Shown: in pieces, positions 46,186 to 54,300 of the stretch
Numbering within the stretch: position 1 is the first letter of the stretch
Layout of the letters: every line of letters starts with the position of its first letter
DNA from: Dysgonomonadaceae bacterium PH5-43
Lineage (GTDB): Bacteria; Bacteroidota; Bacteroidia; Bacteroidales; Azobacteroidaceae
Length of the DNA: 64,000 nt
NCBI GenBank assembly: GCA_029916745.1
Contig: JARXWK010000015.1
Location: 1-64,000, forward strand
Reading direction: 5' to 3'
Made by a program: the position numbers and the translations under genes
The notes under the pieces: model-generated
Database searches by the model: none
What the model was told of the DNA's origin: nothing
The model's input: only the letters and a program-made list of their open reading frames with translations

Positions 46186-46866
46186 ATGAATAAAAGACAC
46201 ACCATATTATTAATTATAATCTTTTCTTTTTGCGCTTCCATTGCGAATGCTCAGAAGGATACCGACTTGGGGGCTTCTCTATCGTTTGAAGCCGATAAGG
46301 AACTAAGCCGCTTCTTCAGACTCTCTTTTGAAGAGGAGATACGTTTAGTGAATAGTAATAGATATGGTTTCGACAGAAGTGCTACGGCATTGGGTCTCGA
46401 TTATTCGTTCTTAGAGAAAAAGGCTAAAGTAGGTGTGGCGTATTCGTTTCTGTATTTATACAATAGCGACTATTTGTTTGAGTCTCGTCATCGTTTCTAT
46501 GTAAATCTGTCTTACAAAGAAGATGTTGGTAGTTTTACTCTTTCTTGGAGAGGACGTTTTCAAGGAACAGTGCGCGACGAAAACAGAGGTAGTTACAATG
46601 TAAATCCTAAATATGTTTTAAGGAACCGCTTTCAAGCCGAATATAACTTTTGGAAATCTCGCTGGACTCCCTTTGTTTCTTGCGAAATAACTAATCCTGT
46701 TAATGATTCTCGTTACGATCTTTCTCGTTTGCGTTTCCAAGGAGGAACGGAATACAGATTATATCGCAATACTTACTTAAGCGGATATGTTCGTTACGAT
46801 GTTAATTACGAAAAGGCGGACAATAATCGCCTATCGGTAGGGTTTACTTATAGAATAAAGTTGTAA
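46186..46866 (+). CDS. DUF2490 outer-membrane protein
   Basis: 226 residues with a signal peptide ending IANAQ (about residue 22). The rest alternates amphipathic beta strands (FRLSFEEEIRLV, RHRFYVNLSYK, FTLSWRGRFQG) and ends with RLSVGFTYRIKL, the aromatic-rich C-terminal strand of a barrel. DUF2490 family; often the last gene in VTC/DUF4956 clusters of Bacteroidota. Eight bases after the DUF4956 gene. Confidence 0.82.
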   Translation: MNKRHTILLIIIFSFCASIANAQKDTDLGASLSFEADKELSRFFRLSFEEEIRLVNSNRYGFDRSATALGLDYSFLEKKAKVGVAYSFLYLYNSDYLFESRHRFYVNLSYKEDVGSFTLSWRGRFQGTVRDENRGSYNVNPKYVLRNRFQAEYNFWKSRWTPFVSCEITNPVNDSRYDLSRLRFQGGTEYRLYRNTYLSGYVRYDVNYEKADNNRLSVGFTYRIKL

Positions 46867-46873
46867 AACAATA

Positions 46874-47869
46874 CTATCTTACTTCAAAGTCTATCAATAT
46901 AGGCAAATGATCACTAAATCCTTTCTCGTGCTTGTAGCCGTGAAAGGATTTTTTAGGTCGTAAACCACCGTTGGTTTTGTCGGGAGTAAGAAGGAAATCT
47001 GCCTGAAAGATGCGAGCGGAGTTTGTTTTGATGTGGAATCTTTTATCCGCGTCTAATAGAGTAGTCGAAACCAGAATTTGATCTAAGAAGTTCCACTCAC
47101 CTTGATATTTATAGCTCCCAACTTTACTTTCTTGCTGTAGTGCGCGAAAGGGATTATACATCTGCGATTCGCATAACAAAAGCATACTCTTGTCGGAAGG
47201 CTGGTCGTTAAAGTCGCCCAACACAATAATATTTGCATTGTCTCTTAGTGCAAACAAGCTATCAATCTTTTGTTTTAAGATAGAAGAAACATACATTCTA
47301 TCGTTTTCGGTTTGCTGGTGTCCTCCTCTTCGTGAGGGGAAATGGCAAACAAACACATCTAAAGTATCGGAAGTCTTTATCAATCCTGTAACATAGAGAA
47401 TGTCTCGGGTTTTCTTCTCTCTGTTATCAGGGAAAGATACTTGTATGGCATTGTGATAAAGATACTTGAATTGATGACACTGGTAAAGCAGGGCAGTGTT
47501 GATACCTCTGGCATCTGGCGAGTTTGTTATAATATAATTGTATTTTGCATTGCGAATAGGAGAGTGCTTAGTTAGCTTAATAAGCACGCTGTCGTTTTCT
47601 ACCTCACATAAACCAATCAAAGCCGGGAAACTCCATTCACCTGCCGAAGTAATTACTTTAGATAAGTTGTTAATCTTTGTGTAGAAGCGACTGTTAGTCC
47701 ACCGTCTCAAGCCATTGGGAGTAAATTCATCGTCTTGCTTGTCTGGGTTATCCTTAGTGTCGAAGAGATTTTCCACATTATAAAACATCACTCTAAAGTC
47801 TTCGTTCTGAGCTATAGATGAAGACGTAAACAAAAGAAAAAGAATGATTAAGTATAGGTTTGGTTTCAT
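46874..47869 (-). CDS. Exported endonuclease/exonuclease/phosphatase-family protein
   Basis: 331 residues with a signal peptide ending SIAQ (about residue 20). EEP fold: FRVMFYNVENLFD (metal-binding Asn/Glu near 33), LIGLCEVEND, VFVCHFPSRRGG, NIIVLGDFNDQPSD (about 217-230) and a C-terminal GFSDHLPILIDF with the catalytic Asp-His. Likely metal-dependent phosphodiesterase or nuclease in the periplasm. Follows the beta-helix lipoprotein gene by 15 bases. Confidence 0.88.
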   Translation of the reverse strand: MKPNLYLIILFLLFTSSSIAQNEDFRVMFYNVENLFDTKDNPDKQDDEFTPNGLRRWTNSRFYTKINNLSKVITSAGEWSFPALIGLCEVENDSVLIKLTKHSPIRNAKYNYIITNSPDARGINTALLYQCHQFKYLYHNAIQVSFPDNREKKTRDILYVTGLIKTSDTLDVFVCHFPSRRGGHQQTENDRMYVSSILKQKIDSLFALRDNANIIVLGDFNDQPSDKSMLLLCESQMYNPFRALQQESKVGSYKYQGEWNFLDQILVSTTLLDADKRFHIKTNSARIFQADFLLTPDKTNGGLRPKKSFHGYKHEKGFSDHLPILIDFEVR

Positions 47870-47884
47870 CGGGTTTTAGTTTGG

Positions 47885-49390
47885 TTATGGTTCTGTGTTA
47901 GCAGTTTCGATGTATTCATTTGCCCCTATGTCGGGATTTTCATCTGTAAGTCTGCTATTTCCTTTGATGTCTAAAGGTAAAGTATTTGCTATCGCTTTAT
48001 TGGCTTTGCTTCGAGCTGGCGACTTCTCGGTAAGAGAAAAGTCGTATTTAAATGTTACTTTGTTGTCTTTGTCGATTAACAAAGCATTAAACTCTGGGTT
48101 TTCTCCTATCACACAATTAACAACACTCGCTTCGGGGCTGTCGGGGTTGTCGTTCTCTCCGTTAGGTATCAAGCAATTTTCAAAGAAATAAGACAGATTA
48201 GCCTTGTCGCTCTCATAGATAGTTATTCGGGACGAAGTTTTATCTTTAGTTCCCCAAACCAAACTATTAAAGAAATTCGCTTCTAAAGGATAGAAAACAG
48301 AGTCGGTCTTCGAATCTATCTCTGTAATATGCTTATTACTTAAGAATACGGTTTGATTGTCAGAAGTGCCCCAGCCGTATTCGTTGCTACTGAAGTAATG
48401 GTTAGCTATAGTGCAATGAGTAAAGTTGTAGTTTCCTCCTATTAAATTCAGCAAGGTTTTTTGAGAATTAGTAAACTCGCAATTCTCAGCGTTTATATTG
48501 CAGTTGACAGAATTAATAAGATAGCCTTTGAAGTTAGTAAGAACAACATTATTCAAAGACGCTTTAATTGAAGAAGTCTCCGACTCTTTAAAGTTTAATC
48601 CGTAATAGCCATTGCGAATATGAGTGTGTTCAAGTTCATTATTGTAGCTGTCTTCGCCGAAAGTGATGCCGCCCCATTGACCAGGTATTAGGTCGTACGG
48701 AATATTTACCATACTGTCGAATCTGTCGGCTCTTATAACAATCGGCTTCTCTAAACTTCCTTTAGCCTTTAGCGTACCGTCTATTTTTATTTTAGAACCG
48801 CCGTGCATATAAAATACCGTTCCTTCAGTGATGTTTAGGGTAACATTTTTATCAACAACCAGACTATCGTAAATCAGATAAGGCTTGTTGTTAAGCAGAG
48901 TAGAGTCTGTGTTTATAATCATACCATTGCATACGTAAACATCTTGTGCCGACGCTTCTATAATAACTTTCTGATTAACGCCATTGGTGGTAAACACAAT
49001 GTTGTCGGAAATGTGTTTGGGTTCGTTGGTGTTGTTTTCTATTGGTTTTGCATCAATAAACACATATATACTGTCGTTCTTTTTAATCTCTATATTACTG
49101 ATATCCTGCCCTGCCTTCCCATTTACATTTATCTTAAAAACACTATTACTTCCTCCCTCTAAGTAAACGGAAGATATAAGTAAGTTTTCTGAGTTCTTAT
49201 TATACACCTTGAAAGATTTGAAAGGAGTATTTATTGTAGAAATAATTGTGTCGAAAGCTATTGTATCGGTTGAGAAAGTAAGTCTTTTATTAGGGTTTGT
49301 AGAATAGTTTTCAAACCCATCGTCGCACGAATACAAGATGGAAGCCAAAACAAATACAATGGGAAGTAATAATATATATATATAGCGCAT
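47885..49390 (-). CDS. Right-handed beta-helix lipoprotein
   Basis: 501 residues. Leader ends ILYSC with Cys22, a lipobox. An N-terminal Ig-like domain (about 30-150; TFSTDTIAFDTIISTINTPF) is followed by LTIEGTVFYMHGG-type turns of a parallel beta-helix (about 165-400), with repeating hydrophobic turns such as LNNVVLTNFKGYLINSVNC and CEFTNSQKTLLNL. The end, DIGANEY, is seen in many pectate-lyase-like Bacteroidota proteins. Enzymatic activity cannot be inferred. First gene of a two-gene unit. Confidence 0.8.
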   Translation of the reverse strand: MRYIYILLLPIVFVLASILYSCDDGFENYSTNPNKRLTFSTDTIAFDTIISTINTPFKSFKVYNKNSENLLISSVYLEGGSNSVFKINVNGKAGQDISNIEIKKNDSIYVFIDAKPIENNTNEPKHISDNIVFTTNGVNQKVIIEASAQDVYVCNGMIINTDSTLLNNKPYLIYDSLVVDKNVTLNITEGTVFYMHGGSKIKIDGTLKAKGSLEKPIVIRADRFDSMVNIPYDLIPGQWGGITFGEDSYNNELEHTHIRNGYYGLNFKESETSSIKASLNNVVLTNFKGYLINSVNCNINAENCEFTNSQKTLLNLIGGNYNFTHCTIANHYFSSNEYGWGTSDNQTVFLSNKHITEIDSKTDSVFYPLEANFFNSLVWGTKDKTSSRITIYESDKANLSYFFENCLIPNGENDNPDSPEASVVNCVIGENPEFNALLIDKDNKVTFKYDFSLTEKSPARSKANKAIANTLPLDIKGNSRLTDENPDIGANEYIETANTEP

Positions 49391-49511
49391 AATTTACTAA
49401 TTGAATTAAAGATAAAACGATGAAAGTTGAGTTTTATTGTAGTGCTTTCGTGGATAAAACCGTATCTTTGCGCATCAACATATTTGTTTTTTATTAGAAA
49501 ATAAGCTGTTT

Positions 49512-49670
49512 ATGGAAGTTTTTCACGGAGGATATAGTCCCGTTGCGAGTCCTGAAATCAGGGAAGGAAAGTATGCCAAATTCAAACACCCAACGCATCA
49601 GATAAATTTGTGTACTCCAGCAGCATTAGAATGTTTAACCTTTATAACAAGCGAGGAGGTAGAGAAATGA
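49512..49670 (+). pseudogene. DUF3990 remnant with internal deletion
   Basis: A 52-codon reading frame begins MEVFHGGYSPVASPEI, like the N-terminus of DUF3990 proteins (VFHGS...). It continues directly to HQINLCTPAALECLTFI and SEEVEK, like the C-terminal end of that family. The central part with the usual FGxGFY region and about 80-100 residues is missing, without a frameshift. DUF3990 belongs to the ADP-ribosyltransferase-like fold and is found in toxin-antitoxin-like loci. A promoter box TATCTTTG lies at 49463-49470. The stop overlaps the next gene by four bases (ATGA). Confidence 0.65.
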
Positions 49671-50122
49671 TAGGAAGAGAAAAGAAAGAATATAATGACC
49701 TTTTCTTTGTTTGCAGTCTGATAGAGTATATTGGACGTAAAACAAAAAATCATCGCAATGTAGTTGTTAATGCAATAGGTAAAGAGAAGTTGCAGCATTT
49801 ATACGATTTGGCTGATGTGTATCATAGCGAGAATATAGATAAATTAAGCGATGAGTTAACAGCAGAATATGCCATAGAAAAAGGGCAGTTCGATAATGTT
49901 GCGGCAGGGAAATATGCTATCCCCACTCATTGGGATATTGGCAAGGTGTACAAACGCTTAATCGTTGATGTTGCCGAAAAACAAAACAAGGAACCGATTG
50001 ATGCTCTTGTGGAAGTGTATAACTCGTGGCTCTCTCCTAAAATAGAAGATTTTAATAGTAGCCTTTACTACGAAAGCCCTGGTTACTTATACGCATCATA
50101 CAGCGAAGGTGAAGTTTTGTAA
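49667..50122 (+). CDS. Hypothetical protein linked to DUF3990 loci
   Basis: 151 residues from the ATG at 49667. This start overlaps the DUF3990 remnant stop (ATGA) and has a GAGGAGG ribosome-binding site eight bases upstream. A longer frame from 49610 would run inside the remnant. The protein is helical and acidic: EYNDLFFVCSLIEYIGRKTKN, YDLADVYHSENIDKLSDELT, YAIPTHWDIGKVYKRLI. Homologues of this kind accompany DUF3990/DUF3791 genes in Bacteroidales (recollection, not searched). It appears intact although its partner is gutted. Possibly an antitoxin or immunity factor. Confidence 0.6.
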   Translation: MIGREKKEYNDLFFVCSLIEYIGRKTKNHRNVVVNAIGKEKLQHLYDLADVYHSENIDKLSDELTAEYAIEKGQFDNVAAGKYAIPTHWDIGKVYKRLIVDVAEKQNKEPIDALVEVYNSWLSPKIEDFNSSLYYESPGYLYASYSEGEVL

Positions 50123-50278
50123 TCCGAAGTTGTCGCTTCGCGCCAGTTCTTAGTTCTTCACTCTGTCCCCGTAGGCAACGCTTCGCTCGCCGTACGGCTA
50201 TGGAATTTTTACCCTTTGGTAGCCCTAACTTTTAGTTTTTATCTTTTAACTTTTAACTTTTTTTCTTGCTTGTCTGTC
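50123..50278. repeat. Dispersed repeat fragments shared with 56700-56930
   Basis: Three segments recur 6.6 kb away. GTCGCTTCGCGCCA (50130-50143) recurs at 56889-56902. GCGCCAGTTCTTAGTTCTTC with CACTCT recurs as its reverse complement near 56704-56735. CTTTTAGTTTTTATCTTTT recurs at about 56909-56927. No coding frame is evident. Looks like remnants of a non-coding mobile or MITE-like element. Confidence 0.6.
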
Positions 50279-50458
50279 GTTTCATACTAATGAAACAGGT
50301 TGTTTTGTTAGTATGAAACAAAGTGTTTCACCTATATGAAACAAGTGTTTTCAAACCGAGAAACGAATTATATCAAACCGCGAAACGGATCGTTTCAAAG
50401 TATGAAATGGATTATGTCTATGAAACAAAAAGCGAAACGGCTTGAAGTAGGCTGTTTC
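50279..50458. repeat. GAAAC/GTTTC array with 22-23 base period
   Basis: GAAAC starts at 50292, 50315, 50338, 50360, 50382 and (as GAAAT) 50404, spacings 23, 23, 22, 22 and 22. Further copies at 50422 and 50434 are out of phase. Several units carry GAAAC-N5-GTTTC (50315, 50382; GTTTTC at 50338), a 15-base inverted repeat. GTTTC at 50279 and 50454 bounds the array. No gene is supported in 50123-50550: a 69-codon plus-strand frame at 50336-50545 is made of the repeat itself. Confidence 0.8.
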
Positions 50459-50551
50459 GCTAATGTTGTTATGAAGTTAAAGTTTTACCGGACAGCAATA
50501 CAAAATAATAGAAAAAAGAGAAGTCTTGTGAAAATAAGTAAGTAGAGAAAA

Positions 50552-50583
50552 TAAAAAAACCGCTAAGATTATCTCTCAGCGGT
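50552..50583 (-). terminator. Terminator of the PepD-type dipeptidase gene
   Basis: On the minus strand, ACCGCTGAGAGA, loop, then TCTTAGCGGT followed by seven T. The GAAAC array begins about 90 bases beyond. Confidence 0.8.
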
Positions 50584-50659
50584 ATACGTGTTTTGTTTAC
50601 ACAAAGATACAATATGAAAAGGCGTTTGTCAAGTGTCGATTAACAAACGTTTACAACTG

Positions 50660-52120
50660 TTAATGTGTTAACCCTTCGCTACTTAAAATCTTTATCAAGA
50701 AGTTCCACCATTTTTCGACTGAAGAAATTTGCATCTTCTCGTCGGGCGAGTGCGCCCCGGTAATTGTTGGTCCGCAAGAGATGGCGTCTAATTTAGGATT
50801 TTTCTCTAAGAATAAACCACATTCCAAACCCGCGTGTATCGAAACGATGTGAGGTTCTTTGCTTTCCAACTCTTTATACACATTATTAAACACCTTTAGA
50901 ATAGGAGAGTCGGCGTTAGGTTTCCAGCCCGGATAGCCATCTGTAGAGTAGGCTTCTGCTCCTCCTAATAAAAATGCGGCAGTTATCATATCGGCGGTAT
51001 TGTTCTTGGCAGAGGCGGTAGAACTTCGCTGACTTGTAGTAACTACTATCTTATCATCTCCTCTCATTTTTACCGAAGCAAGGTTTGTAGATGTTTCTAC
51101 AGTACCAGGCATATCGAAGTTCCAACCCATTACTCCGTGAGGAAGAGCGTAAAGGGTAAGAATAAGTTTGTGTCCTGTTTCGTTATCAATGCAACATTGA
51201 GGAGCCTCAGTAGATGAAATGCTTAATTTTACTGCTCTATCTTCCATAGGAAGTTCAACTTCTAAATCGGCTTGTAAAATGTTTAACAAAATAATAGCTC
51301 TTTCTTTATGAGAAGACGGAATGCCTGCTCTAACGCGCGCTTCGCGAGCAATAGCATTGTGAAGATTTCCTCCATCGATACCAGATAAAACAATATTAGT
51401 TTCTTTCATCAAAGAATATAAATAGCGTGCCAGAATTTTATTAGCATTACCTAACTCTTTATGAATATCGCTTCCCGAATGTCCTCCTTTTAGATTTGAA
51501 ACAGTAAACTCGAACCAGAAATATCCTTCAGGAGCCTGAGTTATTTCGTAAGAGAAAATCCCCAAAGTGTTTTTGCCTCCAGCGCAGCCAATACAGAACT
51601 CTCCCCAATCTTCATTGTCTAAATTTATAAGAATATCTCCATCTAAAAACTTAGGCGAAATATTGTTTGCTCCATTAAGTCCGGTTTCTTCATCGGTTGT
51701 AAATAAAGCAACTAAAGGTCCGTGTTCTATTTCGTCAGAAGCTAATATTGCTAACGAAGCAGCAATGCCTATGCCATCATCTGCACCAAGAGTAGTCCCT
51801 TTTGCTTTAACCCAATCTCCATCAATGTATGTTTGAATAGGATCAGAGTCAAAATCAAAGTCAACATCATTGTTTTTCTCACAAACCATATCAACGTGCG
51901 ATTGTAAGATTATTGTTTTATAATTCTCTCTGCCTTTGGTTGCTGGTTTCTTAATAATAACATTAAGAGCTTCGTCTTTCTCGACTTCTAAATTATGCTC
52001 TTGAGCAAACTTTATTAAGAAATCGACTATCTTACCTTCTTTCTTAGAAGGACGAGGAATTTTAGTTACTTTGTCGAACAACGACCATAATGCAACAGGC
52101 TTTATATCTTTAACTTCCAT
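50660..52120 (-). CDS. pepD: Aminoacyl-histidine dipeptidase (PepD-type, M20)
   Basis: 486 residues, standard PepD length. Zinc motifs: ILQSHVDMVCEKN (His near 78), LGADDGIGIAASL (bridging Asp near 115), TTDEETGLNGA (Glu near 145), and the lid-domain GGHSGSDIHKELGN. C-terminal IHAGLECGLF and GPTITGAHSPDE complete the site. Cytosolic, hydrolyses dipeptides including Xaa-His. Monocistronic. Confidence 0.95.
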   Translation of the reverse strand: MEVKDIKPVALWSLFDKVTKIPRPSKKEGKIVDFLIKFAQEHNLEVEKDEALNVIIKKPATKGRENYKTIILQSHVDMVCEKNNDVDFDFDSDPIQTYIDGDWVKAKGTTLGADDGIGIAASLAILASDEIEHGPLVALFTTDEETGLNGANNISPKFLDGDILINLDNEDWGEFCIGCAGGKNTLGIFSYEITQAPEGYFWFEFTVSNLKGGHSGSDIHKELGNANKILARYLYSLMKETNIVLSGIDGGNLHNAIAREARVRAGIPSSHKERAIILLNILQADLEVELPMEDRAVKLSISSTEAPQCCIDNETGHKLILTLYALPHGVMGWNFDMPGTVETSTNLASVKMRGDDKIVVTTSQRSSTASAKNNTADMITAAFLLGGAEAYSTDGYPGWKPNADSPILKVFNNVYKELESKEPHIVSIHAGLECGLFLEKNPKLDAISCGPTITGAHSPDEKMQISSVEKWWNFLIKILSSEGLTH

Positions 52121-52223
52121 AAATTATTTATTAAGTATTTATAAAAACTTATTTGAAACGATAAAGAAACAAAAAAAAGATACAATAATCAACTAAAACA
52201 TATTTTTTAATAATAAAAACTTT

Positions 52224-52231
52224 TATATTTG
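52224..52231 (+). promoter_or_regulatory. -7 box of the small membrane protein/ompH-like operon
   Basis: TATATTTG matches TAnnTTTG and ends four bases before the GTG at 52236, predicting a leaderless or almost leaderless message. Confidence 0.5.
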
Positions 52232-52235
52232 CGAC

Positions 52236-52472
52236 GTGAAAACAATAGCTGTAGTACTTATATTATCTTTTATACTTCTAACTGCAAGTATGTTGCTCTT
52301 AGGAATTAATGTTTTCTTCACAAAGAAGAGGAAGTTTCCTAACACTCACGTTAGTGGAAATAAAGCGTTACGAGATAAAGGTATTCACTGCGCAACAACT
52401 CAAGATAGAGAGGAAAGAAAGAAAAAGAATCTCTTTGAGTTAATGGACAAACAAACTAATGCTCAAATATAA
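52236..52472 (+). CDS. Small conserved single-pass membrane protein
   Basis: 78 residues starting with GTG. One membrane helix (about 4-29: AVVLILSFILLTASMLLLGI), then a basic cytoplasmic tail with FPNTHVSGNKALRDKGIHC, a conserved-looking block with a single Cys, and a charged end. An ATG at 52290 would cut the helix, so GTG is preferred. Four bases upstream of the OmpH-like gene. Seen in many Bacteroidota as an uncharacterised protein (recollection). Confidence 0.65.
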   Translation: MKTIAVVLILSFILLTASMLLLGINVFFTKKRKFPNTHVSGNKALRDKGIHCATTQDREERKKKNLFELMDKQTNAQI

Positions 52473-52475
52473 ATT

Positions 52476-53075
52476 ATGACAAACGTAAAGAAAATCTTCG
52501 GTGGGATTTTTACAATGGCAGCGTTATTGCTGTTTACACAATGTGAAAATAAAGAAACTCAAACTGTTTCCGAAACAGTTAAATTTAACGATACAATCCC
52601 TTGTCGTTTACCTATTGCATACGTAGATCAAGATTCGTTATTGTATCACTTCGATTTGTATAATAGTATGCAAAGAAGTTTGGAGAATAAGTACAATAAA
52701 TACCAAAACTCGCTAAGTTCAGAGGCTAAGAAGTTTCAAGACGAGGTAAATCTATTTCAACAAAAACTTCAAAACAATGCTTTCCTTACTCAGGATAGAT
52801 TCAGTCAAGAAGAGACTCGACTTCAAAGAATGCAACAAGATTTAGAAAAGAAAAATTATCAGATACAACAGGATATGGCACTTGAATATAAGGTTATGGA
52901 AATGCAACTTGCCGATTCTGTGAGATTAGGTATGAAGGAATATAATAACCCTCAAAAGTATCAACTTATATTGGCTAAGCATAGCGGACTTTTAGTGTTT
53001 TATGCCGACGATCAATATGATATAACTAACGAAGTAATTGAGTTTTTCAATAAACGCTTTAAAGTCGAAAAGTAA
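52476..53075 (+). CDS. OmpH/Skp-like periplasmic coiled-coil protein
   Basis: 199 residues. N-terminal export signal ending near LLLFTQCEN (Cys25; -1 Gln is unusual for a lipobox). Mature part starts with the OmpH strand IAYVDQDSLLYHFDLYN. A long coiled coil follows (about 65-150; NKYQNSLSSEAKKFQDEVNL, FLTQDRFSQEETRLQRMQQ). The C-terminal strand is KYQLILAKHSGLLVFYADD. Likely chaperone for outer-membrane proteins. Ends at a terminator. Confidence 0.82.
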   Translation: MTNVKKIFGGIFTMAALLLFTQCENKETQTVSETVKFNDTIPCRLPIAYVDQDSLLYHFDLYNSMQRSLENKYNKYQNSLSSEAKKFQDEVNLFQQKLQNNAFLTQDRFSQEETRLQRMQQDLEKKNYQIQQDMALEYKVMEMQLADSVRLGMKEYNNPQKYQLILAKHSGLLVFYADDQYDITNEVIEFFNKRFKVEK

Positions 53076-53094
53076 TTGATTTTTTCATTTTTAT

Positions 53095-53141
53095 ACCCCT
53101 GTTTGTGTAATTAAACAATTAGCAAGCAGGGGTCTTTTTTT
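53095..53141 (+). terminator. Terminator after the OmpH-like gene
   Basis: ACCCCTG and CAGGGGT with a partly paired TTG/CAA extension and a long loop, followed by C and seven T at 53134-53141. It ends six bases before the glycosyltransferase ATG, so read-through would control the next operon. Confidence 0.8.
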
Positions 53142-53147
53142 ATTATT

Positions 53148-54263
53148 ATGAATATAAGAGTTGTTATACCTTGCTACAATGAGCCAACAATGTTGTCTAC
53201 TATTGAAAGTCTTCTGCTATGTAATAAAGAGGATATACATATAGAGGTTATTGTTGTTGTCAACTCTTATCTTATTTCTTCATCTGAAATAATAAAACAA
53301 AACCAAAACACTTACACACAATTAAAGAGTGTTGCGCAAGCAAATAATAGCTCTACGTTTTACATTACACCTTTATATATAGATAATATACCAGGACATC
53401 AAACCGGGGCAGGGCTTCCTCGAAAGATAGGAATGGATAAAGCGGTTAATGATTTTTATGAAGAAAATAATCCGGAAGGAATTATCGTAAGTCTTGATGC
53501 CGATACAACAGTAGAGTTAAACTATTTCGAAGAGATATATTACAACTTTAAGAAATATAATCTAAAGTCGGCAACAATAGAGTATCATCACCCTACCGAA
53601 CATCTTCCAGAAAATGATAAGCTAAGAATAGCTACCGAAGCCTACGAAGAATATCTTAGATATTATCGTGCCGCATTAGAATATGCAGGTTATCCTTATG
53701 CTTACTATACTATAGGCTCGGCATTTGCAGTAACGGCAAAAACTTACAAACAGGTGGGAGGTATGGGAAAGCAACAAGCTGGCGAGGATTTTTACTTTCT
53801 ACAAAAAGTATTTCCTTTAGGTAAAACAAAGTTTATAAACACAACTAAGGTTTATCCTGCGGCTCGCATATCAGATAGAGTTCCCTTTGGTACAGGTCCG
53901 GCAATAGCAAAAATGTTAGAAGAAAATCAATTATATAAACTTACCTATCAAGTTAAAGCTTTCGAAGAGCTGAAACAATTGTTTGACTTACTCGATTCGT
54001 TTTTCAAACAGACTTCCGAAGATGTTGTTATGCAGTGCAAAATATTGCCAAAGCATCTTCAAGCCTTTTTGTTGGAAGACGATTTCTTTTCTAAAGTAGA
54101 AGAAATAAATCAACATACCTCATCTGTAAATAATTTTAAGAAACGCTTCTTTAATTACTTCAACGCATTTAAGATACTTAAATATCTTAATGCCGTACAC
54201 CCAAACCCTTACCAGTTAACGCAAGTGAAAGAACAAATAAGTCTTATCTTGCCCATTTTATAA
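53148..54263 (+). CDS. Family 2-type glycosyltransferase
   Basis: 371 residues. GT-A fold: MNIRVVIPCYNEPTML at the N-terminus, VVVNSYLISSSE, the DxD-type metal site IVSLDADTTVEL (about 117-128), and acceptor/base region QQAGEDFYFLQKVFP (about 205-219). No membrane helices, so a soluble or peripheral enzyme. Sugar unknown. Followed by a flippase and an acyltransferase, suggesting surface polysaccharide or glycolipid assembly. Confidence 0.85.
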   Translation: MNIRVVIPCYNEPTMLSTIESLLLCNKEDIHIEVIVVVNSYLISSSEIIKQNQNTYTQLKSVAQANNSSTFYITPLYIDNIPGHQTGAGLPRKIGMDKAVNDFYEENNPEGIIVSLDADTTVELNYFEEIYYNFKKYNLKSATIEYHHPTEHLPENDKLRIATEAYEEYLRYYRAALEYAGYPYAYYTIGSAFAVTAKTYKQVGGMGKQQAGEDFYFLQKVFPLGKTKFINTTKVYPAARISDRVPFGTGPAIAKMLEENQLYKLTYQVKAFEELKQLFDLLDSFFKQTSEDVVMQCKILPKHLQAFLLEDDFFSKVEEINQHTSSVNNFKKRFFNYFNAFKILKYLNAVHPNPYQLTQVKEQISLILPIL

Positions 54264-54273
54264 AAAAGTTGTG

Positions 54274-54281
54274 TAATTTTG
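54274..54281 (+). promoter_or_regulatory. Possible internal -7 box before the flippase gene
   Basis: TAATTTTG, 20 bases before the ATG at 54301. TTG at 54249-54251 is 22 bases upstream, slightly long. Confidence 0.4.
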
Positions 54282-54300
54282 TTTACTCTATAAATAAGGT

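Noticed and set aside
50336-50545. 69-codon plus-strand reading frame
   Set aside because: It consists of the GAAAC repeat array, has no ribosome-binding site and no recognisable protein features.
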